DNA of 64,000 nucleotides, from NCBI RefSeq assembly GCF_002116905.1, contig NZ_CP015118.1:930001-994000 (forward strand). The letters are read 5' to 3'. The translations under genes and the position numbers were made by a program. This stretch comes from Piscinibacter gummiphilus (GTDB taxonomy: Bacteria; Pseudomonadota; Gammaproteobacteria; Burkholderiales; Burkholderiaceae_C). The number at the start of each line of letters is the position of its first letter. Positions within the stretch are counted from its first letter, which is position 1. The notes beneath the pieces are model-generated. The model did no database searches. It worked only from the letters and a program-made list of their open reading frames with translations, and had not been told where the DNA came from. This document shows, in pieces, positions 17,990 to 30,542 of the stretch.

Positions 17990-19888
17990 TCAGCCGATGT
18001 GGGAGATCCAGACCCCGGGCGCCGGGTTGGCCTGGCCGTCGCCGTTGCCCGTGGCCGGCGCAGTGGCCTCCGGCATGCGCCGCACCGCGAGGCCCACCGA
18101 CACCATGTCCACCACCAGCAGGTGCAGGATGCGGGAGATCATCGCGACGAAGGTGGAGCTGTCCTCGTCGTGGTCCACCGCGATGCACACGTCGGCCTTC
18201 TTCGCGAGCGGCGACTGGGTCGACGTGATGGCGACGATGGCCGCGCCGCGGTCCTTCGCGGCGTCGGCCGCGCGCACGAGTTCGGGCGTCTGCCCCGAGC
18301 TGGAGATGAACACCGCCACGTCCTTCGGGCCCAGCACCTCGGCCGCGATCGAGAACACCGACGGGTCGGACCGCGCGACCACCGGGATGCGGAAGCGGAA
18401 CAGCTTGTGCTGCGCGTCGAGGGCGACCATCGCCGAGTTGCCCACGGCGAACAGCTCGACGCGCGAGGCCTCGCGCAGCAGGCCGATGGTGCGCTCGATG
18501 GTGTCGACGTTGAGGCTCTCGCGGAACTGCACGATCGACGAGATGGTGTTGTCGAGCACCTTCGCGCAGAGGTCCGACATGGCGTCCTGCCGGCGCACCT
18601 GGGTGCGCTGGAACGGCACGGTGCCGGTCAGGCCCGACCCCAGCTTGAGCTTGAAGTCGGCCAGGCCCTCGAAGCCGAGCGAACGGCAGAAGCGGATCAC
18701 GGTCGGTTGGCTGACCTCGGCGCGCTTGGCGATCACGCCCACCGCGTCGTTCAGCATGGCGCGCGGGTTCTCGAGCACGACGTTGGCCACGCGCCGCTCG
18801 GCCGGGGAGAGGCCCTCGCGCGCGTGGCGGATGCGTTCGAGCAGCGGGTTCCCGCCGTCGCGGCTCGGCACGTGGTCCACGAGCAGCGTCGACACGCCGT
18901 GGAAGGCGAGGTTGTCGGCGGTCAGCACGTAGGTGGGGATGCGAGCGAGGTATGCGGAGAACCGCCCCTTTTCCTCGAAGCGCTGGCGGAACGGCGACTT
19001 GAGGAACAGGTCGCCCAGGCGCGGCACGATGCCGCCGCCCACGAAGATGCCGCCGGTGGCGCCGAGCGTCAGCGCGAGGTCGGCCGCCACGGTGCCCAGC
19101 ATCGCGCAGAAGCAGTCGATGGTCTCGGCGCACAGCGCGCTTTCGCCACGCTGGGCGCGGCGCACCACCTCGGCGGTGGCCAGGCCCGACGGATGGGCGG
19201 GGTCGCCGTCGCGCAGCGCCTCGTAGATCAACTCGATGCCGGGGCCCGACACGAGGCGTTCGGCCGACACGTGCGACATCGACTTCCACACGTGGCGCAG
19301 CACGCGCAGCTCGCGTTCGTCGATGGGCGAGAAGCTGGTGTGGCCGCCTTCGCTCGCGAGGCTGATGTAGCGGTCGTTCGCGGGAATGAGTGCGGACACG
19401 CCGAGGCCGGTGCCCGGCCCGAGCAGGCCGATCACGCCGTCGCTCGCGGCCGTGCCGCCGCCCACCTGCACGCGGCCGCCTTCGCCGACGCCGGGCAGCG
19501 CCATCGCGAGCGCGGTGAAGTTGTTGACGACCAGCAGCGTCGACAGCCCGAGCTGCTGCTGCACGTCCTGGATCGAGAACTCCCAGGCGCGGTTGGTCAT
19601 GCGCACGCCGTCGCCGTCGATGGGGTACGCGATGGCGAGCGCGCCGTGTTTCGGGCGCAGGTCGGGCACCGTGTCGAGGTACGCGCGCACCATCGGCACG
19701 AACTCCGCGTAGTCGTCGCACGGGAGCACGGCGATGCGCTCGAAGCGGCCGCGCACGCGTTCGATGCAGAAGCGGGCGTAGGTGGCGCCGATGTCCGCGA
19801 GCAGCCGGGGTTCGGCTTCGCCGGCGTCGAGGTCCGTTGACATCAGCTCGGCCAGGTGCGGGTCGGTGGATACGACGTACGGTTCCAT
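17990..19888 (-). CDS. Glucokinase-like/RpiR fusion protein with a defective kinase site
   Basis: 632 residues from ATG 19888; GTG 19912 is an alternative start. Residues about 25-335 are glucokinase-like, and about 345-620 are an RpiR regulator (HTH RAEVSQPTVIRFCRSLGF, SIS domain FAVGNSAMVALDAQHKLF and FISSSGQTPELVRAA). Glucose-contact motifs remain: the N of VVNNF, SEGGH and SAERLVSGPG. However, the catalytic Asp of VxNDF is Asn (VVNNFTALAMA), and the phosphate loop reads DIGATYARF instead of DIGGTNARF. The protein is therefore probably kinase-dead and acts as a glucose-sensing regulator. Burkholderia homologues are normally bifunctional (recalled, not searched). It sits in the mal locus, 61 bp after malS, and an active stand-alone glk lies at 30733. 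Confidence 0.85.
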   Translation of the reverse strand: MEPYVVSTDPHLAELMSTDLDAGEAEPRLLADIGATYARFCIERVRGRFERIAVLPCDDYAEFVPMVRAYLDTVPDLRPKHGALAIAYPIDGDGVRMTNRAWEFSIQDVQQQLGLSTLLVVNNFTALAMALPGVGEGGRVQVGGGTAASDGVIGLLGPGTGLGVSALIPANDRYISLASEGGHTSFSPIDERELRVLRHVWKSMSHVSAERLVSGPGIELIYEALRDGDPAHPSGLATAEVVRRAQRGESALCAETIDCFCAMLGTVAADLALTLGATGGIFVGGGIVPRLGDLFLKSPFRQRFEEKGRFSAYLARIPTYVLTADNLAFHGVSTLLVDHVPSRDGGNPLLERIRHAREGLSPAERRVANVVLENPRAMLNDAVGVIAKRAEVSQPTVIRFCRSLGFEGLADFKLKLGSGLTGTVPFQRTQVRRQDAMSDLCAKVLDNTISSIVQFRESLNVDTIERTIGLLREASRVELFAVGNSAMVALDAQHKLFRFRIPVVARSDPSVFSIAAEVLGPKDVAVFISSSGQTPELVRAADAAKDRGAAIVAITSTQSPLAKKADVCIAVDHDEDSSTFVAMISRILHLLVVDMVSVGLAVRRMPEATAPATGNGDGQANPAPGVWISHIG

Positions 19889-19890
19889 GA

Positions 19891-19914
19891 GGGTGCAGGA
19901 GAGATCCTGCACCC
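19891..19914 (-). promoter_or_regulatory. Hairpin in the leader directly before the fusion-regulator start
   Basis: Perfect 10-bp stem GGGTGCAGGA / TCCTGCACCC with a gaga/tctc loop, ending 2 nt before ATG 19888. It contains the only AGGA that could help translation and the alternative GTG start. Either it limits translation or it is a DNA operator; both are inferences. Confidence 0.45.
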
Positions 19915-19949
19915 ACTGTACCGAACAACGGCGGGGCGCATGCCGGGGG

Positions 19950-21761
19950 TCAGGGCGCGCGTTCGAGCAGCACCCAGCGCCGGGCGTCGAGCGCCACGCG
20001 CCCGCCGGTCACGATGCCGGGCTGGCCGGAGTACGCGTCGCGCACCTTGGTGCCTTCGGGGAAGGTGTCGCCCGTCACGATGGCGCGGCTGCCCGCCGCG
20101 TTCATCGCCACCACCACGCGGTCGCCGCTCTCCTTGTCGATGCGGCTGAAGGTGTAGGGGGCGTCGCCGAGCGCGCGGTGTTCGCCGCGGGCGAGCGCCA
20201 CATGACGCTGGCGGAACGTGCCGAGCCTGCGCCAGTGGGCGAGCAGTGCGGTGTCCATCGACGACCAGTTCATGTCCGAGCGCGTGGCCTGCTGCGGATC
20301 GGAGTCGGGCACGGGGCCGAGCGGGCGGGCCGTCTCGTCGCCGTAGAAGATCTGCACGGCGCCCGGCGACAGCAGCAGGCCGGCGCCGGCCTCCTCGAGT
20401 TTCTTGCGATCGAACAGCGAGGTGTCGTGCGACGACAGGTAGTTCAGCGCGGTGTAGCCGGGGCGGCCGGACAGCAGCTTCGCGTAGCGGGCGAACATCG
20501 CGTCGGGCTTCGCGACGTCGGTCTGGAATTCGAAGTTGATCAGCGCGTCGAAGCCGTGGTCGTGCAGCGAATCCCGTTCGGGGCCCTTGCCCCAGTACTC
20601 GCCCACCATCCAGAAGGGTTCGTCGTCGATCTTCTTGCCGGGGTTCTTCGACTTCCATTCGGCCAGGGCTTTCGTGGCCGTGGTCTTGAGTTCGGCCCAC
20701 GCGGCGGGCTCCACGTGCTTGACCGTGTCGGCCCGGAAGCCGTCGATGCCGTACTCGCGCACCCAGTCGGTGAGCCAGGTGATCAGGTAGCCGCGGACCG
20801 TGGTGTCCGGCAGGTCGCGGGCGTTCGTGTCGGGTTTGCCGGGGTAGGGCTGCGGCGCGGGCTGGGCCGCGGCTGCGGCGGCGGCCTTGCGTGCCTTCTT
20901 GCCTTTGGGCGCAGGCGCGGGCGGCGGCGGGGTGAACGGCTGGCGCTTCTGCAGGAAGGCCGGCAGCTTCACGAACTCCGTGCTTTCGGTGCGGAAGTCG
21001 GGCAGGTACGCGAGCTGCATCGTCTGGTCGTCGCGGCCGCCGTCGATGTAGCCCGGCAGGCCGGCGCGCACCCAGTCGCGGCCCCACCACTGCGTGAAGT
21101 TGAAGTTGTTGTAGTCGATGTAGCCGTGGTAGTCGGTGAGGGTCGCCTTCTCCGAATCGGGCCACAGCACCTTGAGGCCCAGGTCCTTCGCGCTCTGGAT
21201 GTCGAGGTAGCCGGGGTGGTTCATCACCACGTCGAAGAGGATGCGGATGCCCTGCGCGTGGGCCGTGTCGACCATCTCGCGCAGTTCCTCGGGCGTGCCC
21301 ATGGACTGGTCGAGGGTGGTGAAGTCGAGCGCGTAGTAGCCGTGGTAGGCGTAGTGCTTGAACTCCTTGTTGCCGCCCACCACCCAGCCGTGGATCTGCT
21401 CGTACGGCGCGGTGATCCAGATGGCGTTGACGCCGAGCTCCTTGAACCAGCCCTGCTTGAGCTTGTTCGTCACGCCTTTCAAGTCACCGCCGTGGAACGT
21501 GCCGATCTCGTCCTTGCCGTCTTTCTGCCGCCCGTAGGCGTGGTCGTTCGACGGGTTCCCGTTCTCGAAGCGGTCGGTGATCAGGAAATAGACGATCGGG
21601 TTGTCCTTGAAGCGGCCCGGCACGGCGGCCGGGGGCTTCGCGGCGGCCGTGGCCTGGGCGACGGCGAGCGGCTCCTGCACCGGAGCGGGGGTGGAACACG
21701 CCGTGGCCAGCATCGCCAGCACGGAGGCGGCGACGAGCCGCAGGGAGGGGCGGAAATTCAC
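19950..21761 (-). CDS. MalS-like exported alpha-amylase lipoprotein (GH13)
   Basis: 603 residues. Lipobox MLATAC. GH13 regions are complete: DVVMNH (I), GIDGFRADTVKH with the nucleophile Asp (II), WMVGEYWG with the acid Glu (III) and LSSHDTSLF (IV). Closest in architecture to periplasmic MalS-type amylases (IDYNNFNFTQWWGRDWVRAGLPGY split over the B domain). An unusual proline/alanine/lysine-rich insert (about residues 276-310, TPPPPAPAPKGKKARKAAA) interrupts the catalytic module. Cuts maltodextrins to sizes the LamB/MalEFGK system can import. Follows the CBM41 gene by 23 bp. Confidence 0.88.
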   Translation of the reverse strand: MNFRPSLRLVAASVLAMLATACSTPAPVQEPLAVAQATAAAKPPAAVPGRFKDNPIVYFLITDRFENGNPSNDHAYGRQKDGKDEIGTFHGGDLKGVTNKLKQGWFKELGVNAIWITAPYEQIHGWVVGGNKEFKHYAYHGYYALDFTTLDQSMGTPEELREMVDTAHAQGIRILFDVVMNHPGYLDIQSAKDLGLKVLWPDSEKATLTDYHGYIDYNNFNFTQWWGRDWVRAGLPGYIDGGRDDQTMQLAYLPDFRTESTEFVKLPAFLQKRQPFTPPPPAPAPKGKKARKAAAAAAAQPAPQPYPGKPDTNARDLPDTTVRGYLITWLTDWVREYGIDGFRADTVKHVEPAAWAELKTTATKALAEWKSKNPGKKIDDEPFWMVGEYWGKGPERDSLHDHGFDALINFEFQTDVAKPDAMFARYAKLLSGRPGYTALNYLSSHDTSLFDRKKLEEAGAGLLLSPGAVQIFYGDETARPLGPVPDSDPQQATRSDMNWSSMDTALLAHWRRLGTFRQRHVALARGEHRALGDAPYTFSRIDKESGDRVVVAMNAAGSRAIVTGDTFPEGTKVRDAYSGQPGIVTGGRVALDARRWVLLERAP

Positions 21762-21784
21762 GGCGTGTCGTTCCCGTCGGTGGA

Positions 21785-22207
21785 TCAGTTGCAGGGCTTG
21801 GCTTCGCGGGCCTTCTTGGCGTCTTCCAGCGACGTGTAGATCTTGCGGTCACCGCTGTTGACCCAGATCTCCTTGGTCGTGCTGGCATCGAACGCCATGT
21901 CGCGGCCGCCCTGTTCCTTCGAGTCGCCCTTGTGGATGATGTAGTTCACGCGGCCCTTCGTGAAGTCGTCGACCTTCACGGTCCAGAACACCCCGAAGTC
22001 GTTCTTGCCGGAGACGGGCATCGGCTTCTGCCACTCGATGCCGGCCAGCGGAATGCCGCCGTCCTTCCACAGGTGCGCGCCCCACCCGTCGTAGGCGTTG
22101 TCGCAGCGGTTGTAGTTGATGGTGGCGGTCTGGGCCTGGGCGCCCAGGGCGCAGGCGGCCAGGGCGGCGGCCACGGCGATCTTCAGGGTCGAGCGGATGT
22201 CTTTCAT
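21785..22207 (-). CDS. Secreted stand-alone CBM41 (pullulanase-type) carbohydrate-binding protein
   Basis: 140 residues. Signal peptide ending near LGAQAQTATI. The mature part is essentially one CBM41/PUD domain: YDGWGAHLW, WQKPMPVSGKNDFGVFW, VNYIIHKGDSKEQGG, KEIWVNSGDRKIYTS. In pullulanases this domain binds alpha-glucans; here it has no catalytic partner in the same chain. The C-terminal YTSLEDAKKAREAKPCN ends in a Cys. Between malG and the MalS-like amylase, so it probably concentrates alpha-glucan for that enzyme in the periplasm or on the surface (inference). Confidence 0.85.
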   Translation of the reverse strand: MKDIRSTLKIAVAAALAACALGAQAQTATINYNRCDNAYDGWGAHLWKDGGIPLAGIEWQKPMPVSGKNDFGVFWTVKVDDFTKGRVNYIIHKGDSKEQGGRDMAFDASTTKEIWVNSGDRKIYTSLEDAKKAREAKPCN

Positions 22208-22285
22208 GAGTGAGACCTCTTGTTCAACGTGATGGAACGGGGCAGCCGCCCCGGGCTGGGGGAATCGAAACGATCCGAGTCGGGC

Positions 22286-23176
22286 TCAGCCTTTGATGCC
22301 GCCGGCCGTGAGGCCGGAGATCATCCATTTCTGCGCCAGGATGAAGACGACGGTGATGGGCAGACCCGACAGGATGGCCGCGGCCGCGAAGTCGCCCCAC
22401 AGGTACTTCTGCTCGTAGAGGAACAGCTTGGAGCCGACGGCGAGCGTGAGCTTGGCTTCCTCGTGCAGCAGGATGGAGGCGACGGGGTATTCGATGATGG
22501 CCCCGATGAACGCGAGCAGGAACACCACCATCAGGATGGGCACCGCCATCGGCAGCAGCACGAGGCGGAAGGCCTGCCACGGCGTGGCGCCGTCCACCTT
22601 CGCGGCCTCCTCGATCTCCACCGGGATGGTGTCGAAGTAGCCCTTGATGGTCCACACGTGCAGCGCGATGCCGCCCGAATACGCGAGCAGCAGCGACCAG
22701 TGGCTGTCGATGCCGAATGTGGGGAACACGTTGCCGATGCGGTCGAAGATCGCGTAGATGGCGACCAGGGCCAGCACCGACGGGAACATCTGCATCAGCA
22801 TCAGGCCCGCGAGCGAGGCCTGCTTGCCGCGGAACTGCATGCGCGCGAACGCGTAGGCCGCAGTGGTGGAGAGGAACAGCGTGATGATGGCGGTGAGGCC
22901 CGCCACCTTGACCGAGTTCCAGAGCCACAGCAGCACCGGGAAGTCGGGCTTCACGAGGCGTCCGTCCTCCGCGGTGTACGAGATGCCGAGGGCGAGCTTC
23001 CAGTGTTCGAAGCTGATCTGCTCGGGGATCAGGCTGCCCGCGGCGAAGTTGCCGGGCCGCAGCGAGATCGAGAGGATCATCAGGAACGGGAAGATCACCA
23101 CGAGCACGAGGCAGATCAGGAACACGTGCGCGAGCACGACGCGCCAGCGATGGGATTTGTCGACGACGATGGCCAT
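22286..23176 (-). CDS. malG: Maltose/maltodextrin ABC permease MalG
   Basis: 296 residues, six membrane segments. N-terminus HVFLICLVLVVIFPFLMILSIS; SLIPEQISFEHWKLALG is characteristic of MalG. EAA loop IPVEIEEAAKVDGATPWQAF, C-terminus KWMISGLTAGGIKG. With MalF it forms the inner-membrane channel of the maltose importer. 12 bp after malF, same operon. Confidence 0.95.
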   Translation of the reverse strand: MAIVVDKSHRWRVVLAHVFLICLVLVVIFPFLMILSISLRPGNFAAGSLIPEQISFEHWKLALGISYTAEDGRLVKPDFPVLLWLWNSVKVAGLTAIITLFLSTTAAYAFARMQFRGKQASLAGLMLMQMFPSVLALVAIYAIFDRIGNVFPTFGIDSHWSLLLAYSGGIALHVWTIKGYFDTIPVEIEEAAKVDGATPWQAFRLVLLPMAVPILMVVFLLAFIGAIIEYPVASILLHEEAKLTLAVGSKLFLYEQKYLWGDFAAAAILSGLPITVVFILAQKWMISGLTAGGIKG

Positions 23177-23188
23177 GTTCTTGTCTCC

Positions 23189-24724
<1,536 letters not shown>

Positions 24725-24747
24725 GGGGTCAATCAGGAAATCGAAAG

Positions 24748-24774
24748 CCCGCCGGGGCTCGTGGCTCCGGCGGG
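24748..24774. other. Intercistronic hairpin between malE and malF
   Basis: Perfect 8-bp stem CCCGCCGG / CCGGCGGG with an 11-nt loop and no following T-run, in the 66-bp gap. Equivalent in position to the hairpin after the gts-like binding protein and to the malE-malF repeats of enteric bacteria; probably sets MalE in excess over MalF. Confidence 0.55.
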
Positions 24775-24790
24775 TGGGGTCACGAACGGG

Positions 24791-25993
<1,203 letters not shown>

Positions 25994-26035
25994 CTTCAGT
26001 TCTCCTTCAGTGGATGCCTTGGCAGGGGTAACGCG

Positions 26036-27112
<1,077 letters not shown>

Positions 27113-27131
27113 GTGTGTACCGTCCGCGGGA

Positions 27132-28802
27132 TCAGGCCGCGATCTCGCCGAAATAGAAGCCGTGGCCGGGCAGGGTGAACCGCTGGCCCTCGCGCTGCCC
27201 CTGCAGCGCCGGGTCGAGGTGGGTCGCCACCGCGAGACTGTCGGGCACCGCGAGCGTCAGGTCCACCGGGTCGGCCCCGAGGTTGAACACGCACAGGAGG
27301 GTCGCCCCGTCGCCGCCGTGTTCGGGCGAACGCACCAGGACGAGCACGGGTTCCGGGGCGTCGACGAAGCGGATGTCGCCCGTCACCAAAGCCGGTTGCG
27401 TGTGGCGCCAGGCCAGCAGCCGGCGCATGAAGTTCAGCGGCGAGTCCGGTTTGGCCTCGTTGACGTCGACGGCGCGGGTGGCGTGTTCGGCCGGCACGGG
27501 CAGCCAGGGCGCCACGTCCAGGCCGCGGCTGAAGCCGGCGTGCGGCTGGGCCTGCACCCAGGGCATCGGCGTGCGGCAGCCGTCGCGTCCCTTGAAGTCG
27601 GGCCAGAAGGTGATGCCGTAGGGATCCTGGAGCTTCTCGAACGGGATGTCGGCTTCGGTCAGGCCCAGCTCGTCGCCCTGCCACCAGCACACGCTGCCGC
27701 GCAGCGAGACGAGCATGGCCATCGCGACCTTGCTGTAGTCGGTGCTGGCACCCGGGCCGCCCCAGCGGGTCAGCACGCGGGGCACGTCGTGGTTGCCGTA
27801 CGACCAGCTGGCCCAGCCGTCGTGCATCTGCGCCTCGAGCTCCTCCACCTCGTTGCGGATGTGGCCCGCGGTGTTGTCGCTGGTCAGCAGGTTGAAGCTG
27901 TAGGCCATGTGCAGCTTGTCGCCGCCGCGGGTGTACTCGGCCATGATGCGCAGCGAGTCGTCGTCGCCGATCTCGCCGACGCTCGCCGCGCCGTACTCGT
28001 TCAGCAGCGTGCGGATGCGCTGCAGGAACGGCAGGTTCTCGGGCTGCGTCTTGTCGTACAGGTGGCGCTGCATGCCGTACGGGTTGCTCTCGCCGACGCT
28101 GCGCGTGTCGCGCTTCTCGGCCGGCGGGTTGTCGCGCAGCTGGCGGTCGTGGAAGTGGAAGATGCAGGCGTCGAAGCGGAAGCCGTCCACGCCGCGCTCC
28201 AGCCAGAAGCGGATGTCGGCGAGGATCTGGTCCTGCACTTCCGGGTTGTGGAAGTTCAGGTCGGGCTGGCTCGACAGGAAGTTGTGCAGGTAGAACTGGC
28301 GGCGGCGGGAGTCCCACTGCCAGGCCGAGCCGCCGAACACGCTCAGCCAGTTGTTCGGGGGCGTGCCGTCGGCCTTCGGGTCGGCCCAGACGTACCAGTC
28401 GGCCTTCGCGTTCGTGCGGCTCGAGCGGCTTTCCTTGAACCATTCGTGCTGGTCGGACGTGTGCGACAGCACCTGGTCGATCATCAGCTTCAGGCCCAGC
28501 TCGTGGGTGCGGGCGATCAGGCGGTCCATGTCGGCCAGCGTGCCGAACAGCGGGTCCACGTCGCGGTAGTCGGCGATGTCGTAGCCGAAGTCCTTCATCG
28601 GCGACTTGAAGAACGGGGAGACCCAGATCGCATCGACGCCGAGGCTGGCGATGTAGGGCAGCCGGTCGATGATGCCGGCGATGTCGCCCACGCCGTCGCC
28701 GTTGTGGTCGGCGAAGCTGCGGGGGTAGACCTGGTAGATCACGGCGCCGCGCCACCAGTGGGTGTCGGCAGCGGGAGCGAGTCGGGAGGTAGAGGTGTTC
28801 AC
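27132..28802 (-). CDS. Cytoplasmic GH13 alpha-glucosidase
   Basis: 556 residues from GTG 28802; no signal peptide. GH13 oligo-1,6-glucosidase/alpha-glucosidase subfamily: WWRGAVIYQVYPRSFADHNGDG, DQVLSHTS (I), GFRFDACIF with the nucleophile (II), ASVGEIGDDD with the acid Glu (III), GNHDVPR (IV). Splits imported maltose and maltodextrin into glucose for Glk. Second gene of the mal locus, 199 bp after lamB and 19 bp before malK. Alpha-1,4 versus alpha-1,6 preference is not decided here. Confidence 0.9.
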   Translation of the reverse strand: MNTSTSRLAPAADTHWWRGAVIYQVYPRSFADHNGDGVGDIAGIIDRLPYIASLGVDAIWVSPFFKSPMKDFGYDIADYRDVDPLFGTLADMDRLIARTHELGLKLMIDQVLSHTSDQHEWFKESRSSRTNAKADWYVWADPKADGTPPNNWLSVFGGSAWQWDSRRRQFYLHNFLSSQPDLNFHNPEVQDQILADIRFWLERGVDGFRFDACIFHFHDRQLRDNPPAEKRDTRSVGESNPYGMQRHLYDKTQPENLPFLQRIRTLLNEYGAASVGEIGDDDSLRIMAEYTRGGDKLHMAYSFNLLTSDNTAGHIRNEVEELEAQMHDGWASWSYGNHDVPRVLTRWGGPGASTDYSKVAMAMLVSLRGSVCWWQGDELGLTEADIPFEKLQDPYGITFWPDFKGRDGCRTPMPWVQAQPHAGFSRGLDVAPWLPVPAEHATRAVDVNEAKPDSPLNFMRRLLAWRHTQPALVTGDIRFVDAPEPVLVLVRSPEHGGDGATLLCVFNLGADPVDLTLAVPDSLAVATHLDPALQGQREGQRFTLPGHGFYFGEIAA

Positions 28803-28845
28803 GGGACGGGACTCGGCGTCGGGAGGGTCAAACAGTCGAACGGAG

Positions 28846-28893
28846 CTTCAATGCCATGGGCGCCGCGCGGAGGCGGCGCACATGGCGCTGAAG
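28846..28893. other. Long hairpin between lamB and the alpha-glucosidase gene
   Basis: Arms 28846-28866 and 28873-28893 pair at 18 of 21 positions around a 6-nt loop. No T-run follows on the minus strand. Probable processing or stabilising element, or Rho-independent-like pause, that lets LamB be made in excess. The rest of the 199-bp gap shows no clear promoter. Confidence 0.5.
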
Positions 28894-29001
28894 GCAGGCC
28901 CAACGGCTCGTGACCGCTGGAACTGCCCGGGTTGAGGTCGGCGAAACGGCAGCATGCTCCTCGGGGGAATTCCTGCCAACCGTTTCGTCAGGCCTCGTGG
29001 A

Positions 29002-30288
29002 TCACCACCAGGACTCGACTTGCAGGCCGTACGTCAGGCCGTTGGTCTTGTCGCCGAAGACGCCGTTGGCGATCTTGTTGCCGCCGAGCGTGTTGGCGTC
29101 GTTCCACTTCGCATAGGTGACGAAGCCGCGGAAGACCGGACGCGACCAGAAGCCCTTGGAGAGCGTCAGTTGCGGGGCGATCGTCAGCTTGGCCAGCTTG
29201 GCGGTGGGTTCCGAGCCGCTCTTGGCCTGGTCGTAGCCGGCTTCGACGGCGATGCTCACGTTGTCGTTGAAGTTGTACTGCGGGCGGATGCCGAAGCTGG
29301 CCCACTGCGAGTCGGCGCCGCCGGCGTTCGCGAACACCTTGCCGTACGAGGCGGTGGCCATGCCGCTCACGTTCGTGCCGGCCAGGTCGAAGTAGAACTG
29401 GTCGTGGATGCGGTAGGACCAGTCGTTCTCGGCGGCTTCGCTGCCACCGACGTACGTCGGCACGAAGCTCCAGTTGGCGCCCAGGCCTTCACCCAGCACC
29501 ACGGCGAACTTGTTGAAGCCGCCGCCCATGACGTTGCTCTGGGTGTGCTCGAGGAACAGCTGCGTGCCCTTGCCTTCCGGCGCGGCGGTGGCCGTCTTGT
29601 TGGCGGTGCTGCCGAAGAGGTACAGCAGTTCACCTTCGAGCTTGCCGTCCTTGTTGGTCGGGATCTCGTACAGGCGGGCGCTGAGGTGCTTCGACGTCAT
29701 GTTCGCCGAGTCGTGGCCGTTGCCGGTGCCGCCGTCGCTGTTGCGCTGCTGGTAGGCGAAGGCGAACTTGACCGTGCCGAACGAGATGTCCTCGATGCCG
29801 GCGCCGGGGCCGCTGTTGCTCCAGTAGTAGTAGTCGTTGATGTGGATGTCGTGGCGGTTGTAGTAGCGCTTGCCGACCCACACCTTGGCGTCGCCGAAGG
29901 TGGCGCTGTCACCGAAGAAGCCCCCACCCTGGAAGAAGTTCTGGCGGCTGGCCACGTTGAAGCTGTTGCCGTTGGTGCCTTCGAAGTCCTGGGCGTTGTT
30001 TTCCTGGAGCGCGAGCATCAGGTTGTACTTGGCCCAGGCGCCGTCGGCCTTGCCGAACGGGGCCACGACCATGGCTTCGCCGTACGAGTCGCACTCGTTG
30101 CCGAGGCGGTACTTGGCCTGGGCGCCGCGTGCCTGGAAGCACTGCAGGCCGCCGCCTTCACTCGTGGCGCCGACTTGCGTGCGCATGTAGCCGTGGAACT
30201 CGATGCCCTGGGCGAACGCCGAGGGCGCACCAAAGGCGCCGGCCGCGGCGGCTGCCACGGCCAACATCTTGAACTTCTTGATCATCAC
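29002..30288 (-). CDS. lamB: Maltoporin LamB
   Basis: 428 residues from GTG 30288 (AGGAG 7 nt upstream); ATG 30285 is the alternative. Signal peptide ending at SAFAQGIEFHGYMR. LamB hallmarks: FQARGAQAKYRLGNECDSYGE, KVWVGKRYYNRHDIHINDYYYW, and the terminal aromatic Trp of outer-membrane barrels (VESWW). An 18-strand porin that passes maltodextrins through the outer membrane. First gene of the mal locus. The upstream region shared with glk contains HexR-like sites and three AACCCTA repeats. Confidence 0.93.
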   Translation of the reverse strand: MMIKKFKMLAVAAAAAGAFGAPSAFAQGIEFHGYMRTQVGATSEGGGLQCFQARGAQAKYRLGNECDSYGEAMVVAPFGKADGAWAKYNLMLALQENNAQDFEGTNGNSFNVASRQNFFQGGGFFGDSATFGDAKVWVGKRYYNRHDIHINDYYYWSNSGPGAGIEDISFGTVKFAFAYQQRNSDGGTGNGHDSANMTSKHLSARLYEIPTNKDGKLEGELLYLFGSTANKTATAAPEGKGTQLFLEHTQSNVMGGGFNKFAVVLGEGLGANWSFVPTYVGGSEAAENDWSYRIHDQFYFDLAGTNVSGMATASYGKVFANAGGADSQWASFGIRPQYNFNDNVSIAVEAGYDQAKSGSEPTAKLAKLTIAPQLTLSKGFWSRPVFRGFVTYAKWNDANTLGGNKIANGVFGDKTNGLTYGLQVESWW

Positions 30289-30495
30289 GGAGGGACTCCT
30301 CGTCTAGTTGCTGCTCGATACCGACAGCGAACCTCAATGGGTTCTTGTGCGTCGGCGGTTGGGGGAAACGGTTCCGGCACGACAGGCCACCCGGAGCGCA
30401 CGCCGCGGCCCACGCCTGGAAGGCGGCCTGCGGGGGTTCGACGGGAAGGATGTAGTGCGACATGAATGAGGTGTGCGGTGCAGCACCCATCAAAA

Positions 30496-30509
30496 GTAGC
30501 TTGACTACA
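30496..30509. promoter_or_regulatory. HexR-like site 1 (lamB/glk region)
   Basis: GTAG-cttga-CTACA, 208 bp upstream of lamB. Same pattern as the sites at 30669, 34381 and 34491. HexR (RpiR family) sites in proteobacteria are TGTA..TACA-like palindromes (family knowledge); a hexR gene lies at 32740. Confidence 0.5.
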
Positions 30510-30542
30510 GAATCAGGTGCCATTTGCGACTGGGGTGGACTT

